A stretch of DNA of 49,764 nucleotides from Paludibacteraceae bacterium (GCA_024399575.1 JAKSNT010000005.1:1-49764), one strand, 5' to 3'; shown: positions 24,836-33,781, counted from the first letter of the stretch. A program made the numbers and translations. The notes: generated from the sequence alone by a model not told the origin.

Positions 24836-27800
24836 TTATGCAGCTCAAGTCGTTTATCTCACGTCCGGTACTCTCTTCGGTGATTTCGATTGTCATCATC
24901 GTTGTCGGTATCATTTCATTGCTGGGACTTCCTATGGAGCAGTATCCTGATATTGCTCCTCCTACTGTCAGTGTGTCAACTTCGTATTATGGTGCATCTG
25001 CATCCACAGTCCAGAAATCGGTTATTGCACCTCTTGAGGAGGCGATCAATGGTGTTGAAAATATGATGTATATGGTGTCAACGGCTACCAACAATGGCAA
25101 TGCTGACATTATGATATATTTCAAGCAGGGCACTGACCCTGACCAGGCTGCTGTCAATGTGCAGAACCGTATTGCCAAGGCTACTCCAATGTTGCCTGCC
25201 GAGGTACGTCAGAATGGTATTCAGACTATGAAACAGCAGAATTCCATTCTGCAGATATTTGCCATTTCATCGACCGATGACCAGTATGATTGCCAGTTTC
25301 TTGCCAATTATCTCAGCATAAACCTAAAACCGAAGATTATGCGCATACCAGGTATCGGTAAATTCGAGATGTTTGGTGCCGAATATTCGATGCGTATATG
25401 GATGAAACCGGACATTATGGCGGCTTATCATGTCAATCCGTCGGATATCACTGCAGCATTGGCTGAACAGAACATAGAGGCCGCTACTGGTACTTTTGGA
25501 GACAACTCCAAGGAGACTACGCAATATACTATGGTGTTTCGTGGACGTTTGCAGTCGGTAGAACAATTTGAGAATATAATAATACGTTCGACATCTAATG
25601 GCGAAATACTCCGGTTGAAGGATGTGGCTGATGTAGAACTTGGTACCGAGCATTATGCTTTCTCTTGCAGTGTCAATGGTCATCCTGGCGCACTTTGTAT
25701 GTTGTATCAGACTGCAGGTTCCAATGCTACTGAAGTGAACAATGCCGTGGCTGAATGTCTTGAACAATCAAAGGGACAGTTGCCTCCTGGTATTGAAATC
25801 AATAGTCTTATGAATACCAATGATTTCCTATATGCGTCAATCGACAATGTATTGGAAACTCTTTATGAGGCTATATTGCTTGTCATTCTTATAGTCTTGC
25901 TTTTTCTTCACGATTTCCGTTCTACAATTATCCCATTCGTGGGAATCATTGTTTCTCTGATAGGTACGTTTGCTTTCATGCAGGTTGCTGGTTTTTCGAT
26001 AAACCTTATTTCGCTTTTCGCATTGGTTCTGGTGATTGGTACGGTTGTCGATGACTCGATAGTGGTGGTCGAGGCTGTGCACGAGAAACTTGATGCAGGT
26101 TATAAATCTCCGATGAAAGCGGCAATAGATGCAATGTCCGAGATAACGACTGCCGTAATCACTTCGTCCTTGGTATTTATGGCGGTGTTCATACCTGTGT
26201 CGATGATGGGTGGCACGAATGGTGTATTTTTCCGTCAGTTCGGTTTGACAATGGCAGTTGCCGTTGGCATATCTGCTCTTAATGCCTTGACGCTTTCGCC
26301 TGCATTGTGTGCTATCCTGATTAAACCGAAGAAAAATGCACCTGAGGGGACTAAGAAAGGATGGTATAAACGCTTTTCTGATGGTTTTGACGTTGCTTTC
26401 GAAAAGTGGTCCGAGAAATACAAGAATGGTATAAAACCTCTTATCAAGCATAGATGGATAGGTTTTGCAATTGTTGTTTTGACTGTTGTCTTGATGGCTT
26501 GGATTATGAGTTCAACACCAAAGGGTTTCGTTCCTCAGGAGGATAAGTGTATGGTGCTTTGCGATGTCATATTGCCGCCATCTACTTCGCTTGCCATTAC
26601 CGAGAAGACCATGAACCAGATTTCTGACGAGATTATGGGCTTTGACGATGTTGAATGTACATCCAATATCAATGGCTATGCATTTTCGGCTGGACAGATG
26701 TCATCGGCTGGTACTTTCATCCTTAAGATGACCGACTGGGGAAAACGTGATTCAAAATCATTGATGGCTCTGGCTGCAAAACTGGCTACCTTGAACGATA
26801 AATATCCTGATGCCACAATCATTCCTTTTGTCTTGCCTATGATTCCTGGCTATGGAACGACGGCTGATGCCGAAATCAACCTTCAGGACAAAAACGGTGG
26901 CGACATGACTGAATTTCTGACATATACTCAGCAGTTTGTCGATGCCCTTTCGCAACGTCCTGAGGTTTCTGCTGCCTATACTTCGTTCTCGCTCGACAAT
27001 CCGCAATGGCTTGTGGATATAAATATTCCTAAGTGTCACAATGCTGGACTTACGGCAAACGATGTCCTCGGTACGCTTTCTGCTTATTGTGGTGGAACAT
27101 ACGCTGGTGATTTCAATTTGTACGGCAAGATTTATAAGGTTATGGTGCAAGGTACTCCTGAATCTCACAAAGATGAATTCTCGCTCAACCAGATGGCAAT
27201 CGCACTTCCTGACGGAGGCTCTGCTCCTCTTTCGAATTTCCTTACCCTCAAGAAGATATATGGTTCGTCAACGCTTAAACGTTTCAATATGCTGAATTCA
27301 ATACTTGTCAATGCTTCGCCTGCTGCAGGTGCATCTACTGGTGATGTGCTCCGTGCTACGCAGGAGGTCGCTGACGAGATCTTGCCTTCTGACTACACTT
27401 TCGAATTTGGTGGTATGGCTCGTGAGGAGAGCAACGGTGGAAATATGGGACTTATGTTCGCCATTTCGGCATTGCTTATTTATCTCATACTATCGGCTCT
27501 GTATGAAAGTTATATTGTGCCTTTCTCGATAATGCTCACTGTCCCTGCGGGCGTGATGGGTGCTTATATGTTCACATGGATTTTCGGGCTTGACAACAAT
27601 ATTTATCTCCAGACAGGTGTCGTAATGCTCATTGGATTGCTTTCGAAGACAGGAATCCTCATTGTCGAATTTGCTCTGCAGAAACGCAAAGAGGGACTTT
27701 CCATACACGATGCTGCACTCGAATCAGCCAAGGCGCGTCTACGTCCTATCATGATGACTGCCGGTACTATGGTTATTGGTCTCTTGCCTCTGCTTGTATC

Positions 27801-27963
27801 TACAGGTGCTGGTGCAATGGGAAATATTTCTTTAGCAGTTGGAGCTGTTTTCGGAATGATTATCGGGTGCATAGGACTGTTGTTCCTGACTCCTGCCCTG
27901 TTTGTGGTCTTTGAATCATTGCAGGAGAAAATCAAACCTATTGAAAATATTGAAGAAGAATAA
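24832..27963 (+). CDS. RND efflux pump, HAE1 family (AcrB-like)
   Basis: A 1043-residue inner-membrane proton-drug antiporter. It begins FISRPVLSSV, with twelve predicted helices and two large periplasmic loops, the usual AcrB layout. The proton-relay aspartates in helix 4 are present in VIGTVVDDSIVVVEAV. The C-terminal half has GLLSKTGILIVEFA and LRPIMMTAGTM. It forms a tripartite pump with the flanking adaptor and channel. The ATG overlaps the adaptor stop by 4 bases; a second ATG lies two codons in. Substrates are unknown. Confidence 0.95.
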   Translation: MIMQLKSFISRPVLSSVISIVIIVVGIISLLGLPMEQYPDIAPPTVSVSTSYYGASASTVQKSVIAPLEEAINGVENMMYMVSTATNNGNADIMIYFKQGTDPDQAAVNVQNRIAKATPMLPAEVRQNGIQTMKQQNSILQIFAISSTDDQYDCQFLANYLSINLKPKIMRIPGIGKFEMFGAEYSMRIWMKPDIMAAYHVNPSDITAALAEQNIEAATGTFGDNSKETTQYTMVFRGRLQSVEQFENIIIRSTSNGEILRLKDVADVELGTEHYAFSCSVNGHPGALCMLYQTAGSNATEVNNAVAECLEQSKGQLPPGIEINSLMNTNDFLYASIDNVLETLYEAILLVILIVLLFLHDFRSTIIPFVGIIVSLIGTFAFMQVAGFSINLISLFALVLVIGTVVDDSIVVVEAVHEKLDAGYKSPMKAAIDAMSEITTAVITSSLVFMAVFIPVSMMGGTNGVFFRQFGLTMAVAVGISALNALTLSPALCAILIKPKKNAPEGTKKGWYKRFSDGFDVAFEKWSEKYKNGIKPLIKHRWIGFAIVVLTVVLMAWIMSSTPKGFVPQEDKCMVLCDVILPPSTSLAITEKTMNQISDEIMGFDDVECTSNINGYAFSAGQMSSAGTFILKMTDWGKRDSKSLMALAAKLATLNDKYPDATIIPFVLPMIPGYGTTADAEINLQDKNGGDMTEFLTYTQQFVDALSQRPEVSAAYTSFSLDNPQWLVDINIPKCHNAGLTANDVLGTLSAYCGGTYAGDFNLYGKIYKVMVQGTPESHKDEFSLNQMAIALPDGGSAPLSNFLTLKKIYGSSTLKRFNMLNSILVNASPAAGASTGDVLRATQEVADEILPSDYTFEFGGMAREESNGGNMGLMFAISALLIYLILSALYESYIVPFSIMLTVPAGVMGAYMFTWIFGLDNNIYLQTGVVMLIGLLSKTGILIVEFALQKRKEGLSIHDAALESAKARLRPIMMTAGTMVIGLLPLLVSTGAGAMGNISLAVGAVFGMIIGCIGLLFLTPALFVVFESLQEKIKPIENIEEE

Positions 27964-27968
27964 ATTAT

Positions 27969-29273
27969 ATGCATATCGAAATGAAAAAGATTGTTCCCCT
28001 GTTTTTTGTTGCAGTGATGTTTGCTGTCCAGTCGTGTGGCATTTACGGCAAATATAAATCTGAGACTGTTTCGGCTGATACAATATCGGTGCCTGCATAT
28101 ACTGATGTTTTCACTGACCCTCAGTTGTGTGGTCTTATCGCTGTTGCGTTGCATAATAATTATGATTTGAAGATTGCTCACGAACATGTAGTTCAGGCTG
28201 AGGCACAGTTGCTTGGTACCAAATTGGCATATATTCCTTCGGTTTATGCCGCTCCGGGAGTTTCATATCAGTCGGCAGGTGCTGCCGGACAACTGAATTT
28301 CTCGTTTGCGCAGGCGTCGTGGGAAATTGACATATTCGGGCGCCTGACCAACCGTAAGCGGATAGCCAATGCGTTGAAATCGGAAATGCTGGATTACGAG
28401 CAGGCGGCAAGGACCGAACTTGTTGCTGCTGTTGCTCAACTGTATTATATGCGTGACATGCTCAATAGTCAGATGAAAGTGATTGATTTGGCTATTGATA
28501 CAAGACGTAAGTCGGTCGAGACTATGCGTGCATTGAAAGAAGCAGGCTCGTCCGATGAGGCTGCCGTGTCGCAATTCGAGGCAAGTTATTATGCTGCACG
28601 TGCGCAGAAGAAGGATATTGAGCTTGCCATGGTTCAGACGGATAATGCCTTGCGAAAACTGCTGTGCTGCGATTCTGTTGAGTTGCAGTTCAACGGCATT
28701 GCTGCTGACATCGGCAGTTTGGGTGTCGAGTCGGTCAACCTACAGTCTTTACGTCATCGTCCGGATGTCCGTGCCATGGAGCGTGAACTGGAACAGGCAT
28801 TCTATGGTGTGAATCTTGCCAGGGCGAATTGCTGCCCCTCTATCACCATTTCTGGTAATGCAGGTATGATATTGTCAGGCGGGTTCGTTTTCGAGGCTGT
28901 AGGGTCTCTTTTGCAGCCTATTTTCAATTCTGGACGAAACATAGTCGAGGTGCGTGTGTCGAAAAGCAAACTTGAGGAGTCGAAGTATGCTTATGCAAAT
29001 GCTTTGATGAAGGCTGGTCTTGAGGTTAATGATGCTATTGCTGCCCGCAGAAAGTATCAGCAGAAAGTCGCTGAATATGATTCAGAGGTAACAGCACTCC
29101 AACGTGCCTTTGATGCGACACAGACCAAAATGGATCTTGGTGTTGGAACATATCTTGAGGTCCTAATTGCGCAGAACAATCTGCTTGATTCGCAGATTGA
29201 ACAGATTCGCAATATATATAACTGCCGCCTTGCAAACGTCAATCTCTACCATGCTATAGGTGGCGGCAGATGA
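27969..29273 (+). CDS. TolC-like outer-membrane efflux lipoprotein
   Basis: A 434-residue outer-membrane factor of the OprM/NodT type. A lipoprotein signal leads to Cys in FAVQSC. Two repeated halves of coiled helices and barrel strands follow, with ASWEIDIFGRLTNRKR in the first half and LLQPIFNSGRN in the second, both family hallmarks. The signal begins best at the ATG at 27981 (MKKIVPLFF); the ATG at 27969 adds four residues. It is the last gene of the mrp-adaptor-pump-channel operon, 5 bases after the pump gene. Confidence 0.93.
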   Translation: MHIEMKKIVPLFFVAVMFAVQSCGIYGKYKSETVSADTISVPAYTDVFTDPQLCGLIAVALHNNYDLKIAHEHVVQAEAQLLGTKLAYIPSVYAAPGVSYQSAGAAGQLNFSFAQASWEIDIFGRLTNRKRIANALKSEMLDYEQAARTELVAAVAQLYYMRDMLNSQMKVIDLAIDTRRKSVETMRALKEAGSSDEAAVSQFEASYYAARAQKKDIELAMVQTDNALRKLLCCDSVELQFNGIAADIGSLGVESVNLQSLRHRPDVRAMERELEQAFYGVNLARANCCPSITISGNAGMILSGGFVFEAVGSLLQPIFNSGRNIVEVRVSKSKLEESKYAYANALMKAGLEVNDAIAARRKYQQKVAEYDSEVTALQRAFDATQTKMDLGVGTYLEVLIAQNNLLDSQIEQIRNIYNCRLANVNLYHAIGGGR

Positions 29274-29303
29274 GGCTACTGTTCTTGCATGATGTGTAAT
29301 TTT

Positions 29304-29527
29304 ACCCAAATCGGTCATTCGCTCTGAAGGAGCTTGACATTATAGCCTATGGCATCGCCATAGGTAATATGCAATCGCAGACAACACGCTGCAACGCAGC
29401 ATAACAACGTTGTTTTGCCGCGTTGCGGCGTAATTTGTATATACGTTCGTGAATCATAGGGCGATGCCCTATGCTAATTTGTCGTTGGGCTTTCAGCCCG
29501 TAAGAATTTCTAATGGCCTATTTTGAT
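29304..29527. repeat. MITE-like large imperfect palindrome
   Basis: A non-coding element of about 224 bp with imperfect inverted ends: ACCCAAATCGGTCATT (29304-29319) and AATGGCCTATTTTGATT (about 29511-29527). The centre is a 46-base near-perfect palindrome (29386-29431; 23-base arms, three differences). The two sides are related as reverse complements and carry matching small hairpins: CCTATGGC-ATC-GCCATAGG (29346-29364) and CATAGGGC-GAT-GCCCTATG (29455-29473). GGGCT-TTC-AGCCC (29487-29499) lies on the right side. No open reading frame or transposase is present. It may also act as a terminator for the efflux operon. Confidence 0.75.
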
Positions 29528-29625
29528 TCAATCGTCTGATTGATTGTGTCTTGTGAGTCTGAGACACTGAGACGCTTTTGGGGGTGGATGGGGTAAAATA
29601 ATGGCGAAAATATTTGCGTGAATTA
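29528..29625. other. Non-coding spacer between palindromic element and hairpin
   Basis: No gene is visible here. It holds a mixed stretch with short GAGACACTGAGACGC and a G-rich run (GGGGGTGGATGGGG). Confidence 0.5.
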
Positions 29626-29677
29626 AACCCAAATCGGTCATTACAACACTGGAAAATTCTAATGACCGATTTGGGTT
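29626..29677. repeat. Hairpin made of two inverted copies of the element's end sequence
   Basis: AACCCAAATCGGTCATT (29626-29642) and its exact reverse complement (29661-29677) flank an 18-base loop. The arm is the same sequence as the left end of the palindromic element at 29304, so this looks like a minimal derivative or a second insertion. Confidence 0.8.
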
Positions 29678-29721
29678 AAATCATGAAACTACACTGTAGT
29701 TGCGATGGAGTGACTGAAATG

Positions 29722-29759
29722 AAACGAGCAGTCTTTACATTTACAAAGACTGCTCGTTT
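29722..29759 (-). terminator. Terminator of the secreted tail-bearing protein gene
   Basis: A perfect 15-base stem (29722-29736 with 29745-29759), 8-base loop. On the minus strand it is followed by CATTTCA, with T residues closing the stem. It lies 36 bases after the stop of the minus-strand gene. Confidence 0.7.
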
Positions 29760-29795
29760 GTATAGTATGGTCAACAATTTACAGTGCAAGACAAT

Positions 29796-30452
29796 TCATT
29801 TCTTTCTGAATTTCATTAATGAAAATGCCAGAGCCATCAGTCCCAATGGCAATAATGCATCACCAATAGGACAGCCATCGCTTGGAGGGGCTGGTCCATC
29901 AAAACCACCATCATTTGCCCAATTCATTCCTTCGTTAAGTCCGACGAGATTAGCTATAGAGCCGAATCCTGTGAATCCCCCGAAGCTTTCATCTATTTCG
30001 CCAGCTTCGCCATTGAAACTTGACAAATCGGTATTCATTGTTGCTGATTGGGAACTACTGAATATGTTCTTTGCCGTATTCACCATATCTCTCGCAAATG
30101 AGTTGTTGTTTCCCGTTTGGATTGCATTGAAGCTTCCGCCGCCGCCGCCTCCTCCTCCTGCTTCCGAGGCTGTGTACCACGAACCGTGAATGTCAGTGGA
30201 TTGATTTACATATTGGTATGAGGATTGCATGACTGGCTTTGTCGCTGATTCGTAATTGAAATCGTACGACAACCCATTGTTCATCTGAACTCGATTGTTG
30301 TATTGAATGTTGAACTGCCTGTTGAGATCCATTTCCCTTTGTCGTTCACGTAATTCTGACGAGGATCCCTTATAGTATGAAAACTTGGGATCTGCCTTAA
30401 TGTCCGACATGAACATGAGCGAAATGACAGTTAAAAATACAATTCTTTTCAT
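29796..30452 (-). CDS. Secreted protein with glycine run and C-terminal membrane tail
   Basis: A 218-residue protein I do not recognise. It has a Sec signal (MKRIVFLTVISLMFMSDIKA), a Gln/Asn/Tyr-rich middle, a run of eight glycines after TASEA near residues 98-108, and a C-terminal tripartite tail: Pro-rich GPAPPSDGCPIGDALL, a hydrophobic stretch LPLGLMALAFSLM, then basic KFRKK. Such tails resemble sorting or anchoring signals (PEP-CTERM-like), but no sorting enzyme is in the window. The longer frame to 30470 begins at GTG; I prefer the ATG at 30452, which starts the signal peptide. It is monocistronic. Confidence 0.7.
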   Translation of the reverse strand: MKRIVFLTVISLMFMSDIKADPKFSYYKGSSSELRERQREMDLNRQFNIQYNNRVQMNNGLSYDFNYESATKPVMQSSYQYVNQSTDIHGSWYTASEAGGGGGGGGSFNAIQTGNNNSFARDMVNTAKNIFSSSQSATMNTDLSSFNGEAGEIDESFGGFTGFGSIANLVGLNEGMNWANDGGFDGPAPPSDGCPIGDALLPLGLMALAFSLMKFRKK

Positions 30453-30481
30453 GGTAGTTACTTTTTTCACAAAAGCCGTTG

Positions 30482-30489
30482 CAAATATA
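30482..30489 (-). promoter_or_regulatory. -7 box of the secreted tail-bearing protein gene
   Basis: TATATTTG on the minus strand, 29 bases before the ATG at 30452. No clear -33 TTTG. Confidence 0.45.
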
Positions 30490-30557
30490 GTTTATTTTTT
30501 TGACATAGAAGCACTATTTCTGTAAAATATTTTATTTTTTTGTCTATTTGTATTTAT

Positions 30558-31205
30558 TTAACTAATGAAGCCGTTGATTTCGTCTGCTTTGTCAACAACC
30601 GTCAGAGGTGAATGGCTTTCGAGCTGCTCTCGTGTCTTGCATCCCCAACTTACGCCAATGACATCAACGCCTGCGTTCTTTGCCGTCTGCATATCTACCT
30701 CTGAATCACCTATATAAAGGACTTCTGAGGAGTCCTCTACCTTTGCGGTTTTCATTATTTCAAACACTATTCCAGGGTCTGGTTTTGTAGGTATTCCTTC
30801 GCGTTGTCCTATCACTGCAGTGAAGTTTATGGTTGGGAAGAAGTGCTTCATCAAATGCTTTGTAGCCTCTTCGTATTTGTTGGATGCTACACCGATTTTG
30901 ATGTTTTCTGACTGTATTTTCTCTAATAATTCGGTCATTCCGTCGAACACAAACGTCAATTCTGTGCCGTGTTCGTTGTAAAAAGGTATGAAATCGCGTC
31001 TTATTTCGAGAAACTCGTGTTTGTGACCTTCGGGCAATGCACGTTCAAACAGTTTGTTTATGCCATTGCCAACAAAACTTTTAATCACAGCTACAGAATG
31101 TTCAGGGTATCCTCTCAGCCTGAGCGCATGGTTGGTGGCAGCTGCTATGTCAGCGTATGTGTTGAGCAATGTGCCGTCCAAATCGAATATTACAAGTTTT
31201 TTCAT
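30558..31205 (-). CDS. gph: HAD-superfamily phosphoglycolate phosphatase-like hydrolase
   Basis: A 215-residue phosphatase. Motif I FDLDGTLLNT holds the nucleophile Asp8 and acid Asp10. An alpha-helical cap follows (about 15-85), then motif II GVASNK, a conserved Lys in PTKPDPGIVFEIM, and motif IV YIGDSEVDMQTAKNAG. It matches Gph, which removes phosphate from 2-phosphoglycolate, though related substrates are possible. Its ATG overlaps the hydE stop by 4 bases. Confidence 0.88.
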   Translation of the reverse strand: MKKLVIFDLDGTLLNTYADIAAATNHALRLRGYPEHSVAVIKSFVGNGINKLFERALPEGHKHEFLEIRRDFIPFYNEHGTELTFVFDGMTELLEKIQSENIKIGVASNKYEEATKHLMKHFFPTINFTAVIGQREGIPTKPDPGIVFEIMKTAKVEDSSEVLYIGDSEVDMQTAKNAGVDVIGVSWGCKTREQLESHSPLTVVDKADEINGFIS

Positions 31206-32146
31206 TTTCCGTCAGATTTTCCGTTATAGATATTGTATTTTTCCTTCGCATTTTCTGGCGAGACATTGAACATGCGGACGTTTGCTCCTGTTTTGACACA
31301 TTCGTCCATCGTGATGGACTTGCCGAGGGTGAACAGGGCAGTGGTTGCAGGTATGTTTGCTTTCGGAACGAGCAGCCGCACGAGGGCTATGACTCTCAAT
31401 GTCAGCCGTACGCTTGCTTCGTCGTCTGGAGCGAGCAGTGTGTTCGTATAGTCTGAAAAAGGTGTATTGTCAGCATTTATGAATGGTCCGACACCTACCA
31501 TATCGGGTTGAAAATTCTCTAAAAACCTTAAATCGGAAAGCAGGTGGTTATAGGTTTGATAAGGCGAGCCAATCATCATTCCAGCACCTGTCTCGTATCC
31601 TATCTCCTTGAGGTTGCGTAGACATTCCATCCTGTTTTCAAACGACATGCTGTCAGGATGCAATTGGTAATAGTGCTGGCGTGTGGCGGTTTCGTGCCTC
31701 AACAAGTATCTTCGTGCACCGGCTTCGTATAGTCGTATGTAATCGTCTTTTGACTTTTCGCCTAATGACAATGTGATTGTGTGGTTGGGATATTCTGAAT
31801 GAATGGTTTTCACCAGGTTCTCAAGCCATTCAATGCTATGCCTGTTGTCTTCGCCTCCCTGGAGAACGAAGGTGCCATATCCTGATTCGACTGCACGCTT
31901 GCAGCACCCGAGTATCTCCTTTTTGTCCAGGCGATAGCGCGATGCCGAGGTGTTCCCTGCGCGTATGCCGCAGTATAGGCAGTTGTTGCGGCAGTAGTTT
32001 GAGATTTCAATCAGACCTCTGTACAATACTGTCGTTCCTAACCCTTCGGCAAGGCATCTGTATGCCTTGTCAAATAGTTCCTTCTCGTTACTGCCTTGAA
32101 GATATTCCAATATTTCGCTGTCTGTAAACATGCCTGCTGTCGTCAT
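31202..32146 (-). CDS. hydE: Radical SAM protein HydE, [FeFe]-hydrogenase maturase
   Basis: A 314-residue radical SAM enzyme. Cys52, Cys56 and Cys59 (SNYCRNNCLYCG) bind the 4Fe-4S cluster, and the context RGLIEISNYCRNNCLYCGIR is the HydE signature. The body has GTFVLQGGED and GMMIGSPYQT. HydE helps build the dithiolate and cyanide/carbonyl ligands of the H-cluster with HydF and HydG. Neither those nor a hydrogenase is in this window. It is somewhat shorter than many family members. It overlaps both neighbours by 4 bases, in a run mltD-like, DUF4294, hydE, gph. Confidence 0.9.
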   Translation of the reverse strand: MTTAGMFTDSEILEYLQGSNEKELFDKAYRCLAEGLGTTVLYRGLIEISNYCRNNCLYCGIRAGNTSASRYRLDKKEILGCCKRAVESGYGTFVLQGGEDNRHSIEWLENLVKTIHSEYPNHTITLSLGEKSKDDYIRLYEAGARRYLLRHETATRQHYYQLHPDSMSFENRMECLRNLKEIGYETGAGMMIGSPYQTYNHLLSDLRFLENFQPDMVGVGPFINADNTPFSDYTNTLLAPDDEASVRLTLRVIALVRLLVPKANIPATTALFTLGKSITMDECVKTGANVRMFNVSPENAKEKYNIYNGKSDGK

Positions 32147-32766
32147 ATCTGTCCTGCCTCAACGAGGTTGATGATTTCTTCGTAAATAGGATCTTCTTTT
32201 GCATCACCGAATTTCACTTTCAGGTTTGCGCCACACAGTTTGGCGAACAGTTGGTAGAATCCAGCCCTGAACGAACCACGGTAGGCTTTTATCAGTTCGT
32301 ATGATGTCTGGTCAATATCTCGGTCCAAGAGTCGCATTACGAGCATTCCCTGACGAAGGGTAAGTTCGCTCATTGCGTCGTAATTCTCCTTGTAGATTCT
32401 TTTCTCGAAATGTGCCATATATTTGTCTCTTTCCTTTTTGGTGCTCATTTTCATCAGTGTGTCGTTTGTGTTCCTTATGACGCCTTTGATGTAGTATGCC
32501 ACAGGCAAAGCCACTTTCACGTCACGCACCATGCGCCAGTACTGTTTCTCTTGACGTTTGGTCATCTTGTGCTTTGGATAGCACCACATCTGCCAGATGT
32601 CGAAGACAGGCATTGTGTCGCCGTTATGCACTTCGCAGTAAACCAGCAATTCTCCATTTTCGCCTATTTTTGATTTATGTGGGCGAATATTCAGCATAAA
32701 ACGTGCATTTGCTGGAAATATTCCTAAGAATAGCAAACAAATCAGTATGTACATCCTTGTTTTCAT
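32143..32766 (-). CDS. DUF4294 protein with signal peptide
   Basis: A 207-residue exported protein (signal about 1-21, PANA/R). The core has Trp/Tyr-rich RQEKQYWRMVRDVKVALPVA and the conserved LTLRQGMLVMRLLDRDIDQTSYELIKAYRG, which is the DUF4294 pattern of Bacteroidota. Its function is not known. It follows the lytic transglycosylase by 36 bases and overlaps hydE by 4 bases; an envelope role is likely. Confidence 0.75.
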   Translation of the reverse strand: MKTRMYILICLLFLGIFPANARFMLNIRPHKSKIGENGELLVYCEVHNGDTMPVFDIWQMWCYPKHKMTKRQEKQYWRMVRDVKVALPVAYYIKGVIRNTNDTLMKMSTKKERDKYMAHFEKRIYKENYDAMSELTLRQGMLVMRLLDRDIDQTSYELIKAYRGSFRAGFYQLFAKLCGANLKVKFGDAKEDPIYEEIINLVEAGQI

Positions 32767-32802
32767 AATGCTGCCGTTTTTTGTCTTTTCTGGTATAGAC
32801 TG

Positions 32803-33708
32803 TTATTTTGTCTTTGCGTTTAATTTTATTTTATAGGTTTTTCCTTTTTTGTTTGCGAGGCTTGACTTGGTAAGCCATCTGTTTAGCATTTTCAGTTCGC
32901 GATAAGATGCGTCATGATCCTTTGCCCATTCCTGAAGGCTTGATATTGAGCAGTTGACTTCAACTTCCCTTGTCTCAATCTCATGATAGCGGTCTTTTTC
33001 GTTGATATAGTAGTCATACCGCCATGGCTCTTCGATGAACATTTTGGCTGCAAGAATCCGGAAAAGATAGCGGCATGTCTCGGTTGTCATCCAGAGCTTC
33101 ATGACGTCAGTCTCGTGCTGTTGTGTCATGAAACTGCTTATCCTGCCCATTCCGGCATTGTAGGAGGCTGCTACAGCCATCCAGTCGCCGAATTTATTGT
33201 ATGACTCCTTGAAGTATTTGCAGGCTGCTACGGTCGCTTTGTCAAGGTCGTAGCGTTCGTCAACGGTTTCTGATATTTCCAGACCATAAAGTCGGGCTGT
33301 GCTTTCCATGAATTGCCAGAATCCGCCAGCTCCTACGCCAGAACGGGCATTCTCATTGAAATTGCTTTCTATTACTGACAGATAGACGAAATCCTCGGGA
33401 ACTCCATTTTCCTTCAGAATTCTTTTTATCCGTTCGCCGTATCGTGGAAATTTCTTGTAAATAATGATTGATGTCAAGTGGTTGTATTTGAAGCTTGTCA
33501 TCTCTCTGTCCATACGTTCACGCATGTCTGGGTCGTCGAAATAGTATGCCTTACCGCAAAACATTGCGGAGTCAGGCATTTCGACACCTGTAATGTATTC
33601 CTGGCCACCGACCATCTCTTCACGCTGACCATCGTTGTCTTCGCCTTTGGCACAGGCAATAGTCATACATAATATTGTGATTACAATAAATATCCGTCTG
33701 TATTGCAT
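32803..33708 (-). CDS. Lytic murein transglycosylase (MltD-like, SLT domain)
   Basis: A 301-residue exported enzyme that cleaves peptidoglycan glycan strands with anhydro-muramic product. A signal ends near TIACAKG, possibly lipidated. The SLT domain (about 95-215) has the catalytic Glu in SVIESNF, then GAGGFWQFMESTARLYGL and AASYNAGMGRI. No complete LysM domain is obvious after it; the last 50 residues (ISSLQEWAKDHD..LNRWLTK) are a single LysM-like remnant at most. First gene of the run with DUF4294, hydE and gph. Confidence 0.88.
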   Translation of the reverse strand: MQYRRIFIVITILCMTIACAKGEDNDGQREEMVGGQEYITGVEMPDSAMFCGKAYYFDDPDMRERMDREMTSFKYNHLTSIIIYKKFPRYGERIKRILKENGVPEDFVYLSVIESNFNENARSGVGAGGFWQFMESTARLYGLEISETVDERYDLDKATVAACKYFKESYNKFGDWMAVAASYNAGMGRISSFMTQQHETDVMKLWMTTETCRYLFRILAAKMFIEEPWRYDYYINEKDRYHEIETREVEVNCSISSLQEWAKDHDASYRELKMLNRWLTKSSLANKKGKTYKIKLNAKTK

Positions 33709-33728
33709 TTCGGTTTTTTTGTTTTTAG

Positions 33729-33759
33729 AAAAGGCACGGCAATCTTGGCCGTGCCTTTT
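33729..33759 (-). terminator. Hairpin terminator after the rnf/Gate operon
   Basis: A 12-base stem AAAAGGCACGGC with GCCGTGCCTTTT around a 7-base loop, 22 bases after the Gate-protein stop. The T residues are within the stem end rather than a long tail. Confidence 0.6.
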
Positions 33760-33781
33760 GAATGTTTTATATCGGCATCAA

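Noticed and set aside
25837-26451. Minus-strand frame of 204 codons inside the RND pump gene
   Set aside because: Shadow of the pump coding sequence; His/Arg-rich composition and no family.
27603-28187. Minus-strand frame of 194 codons over the pump/channel junction
   Set aside because: Antisense to two clear genes, no support.
29274-29795. An insertion sequence or a tRNA in the longest gene-free stretch
   Set aside because: No transposase frame and no cloverleaf; the region is explained by the palindrome, the hairpin and a terminator.
29683-30189. Plus-strand frame of 168 codons with a run of prolines
   Set aside because: It is antisense to the secreted protein gene; the proline run is the complement of that gene's glycine run, and there is no start signal or known family.
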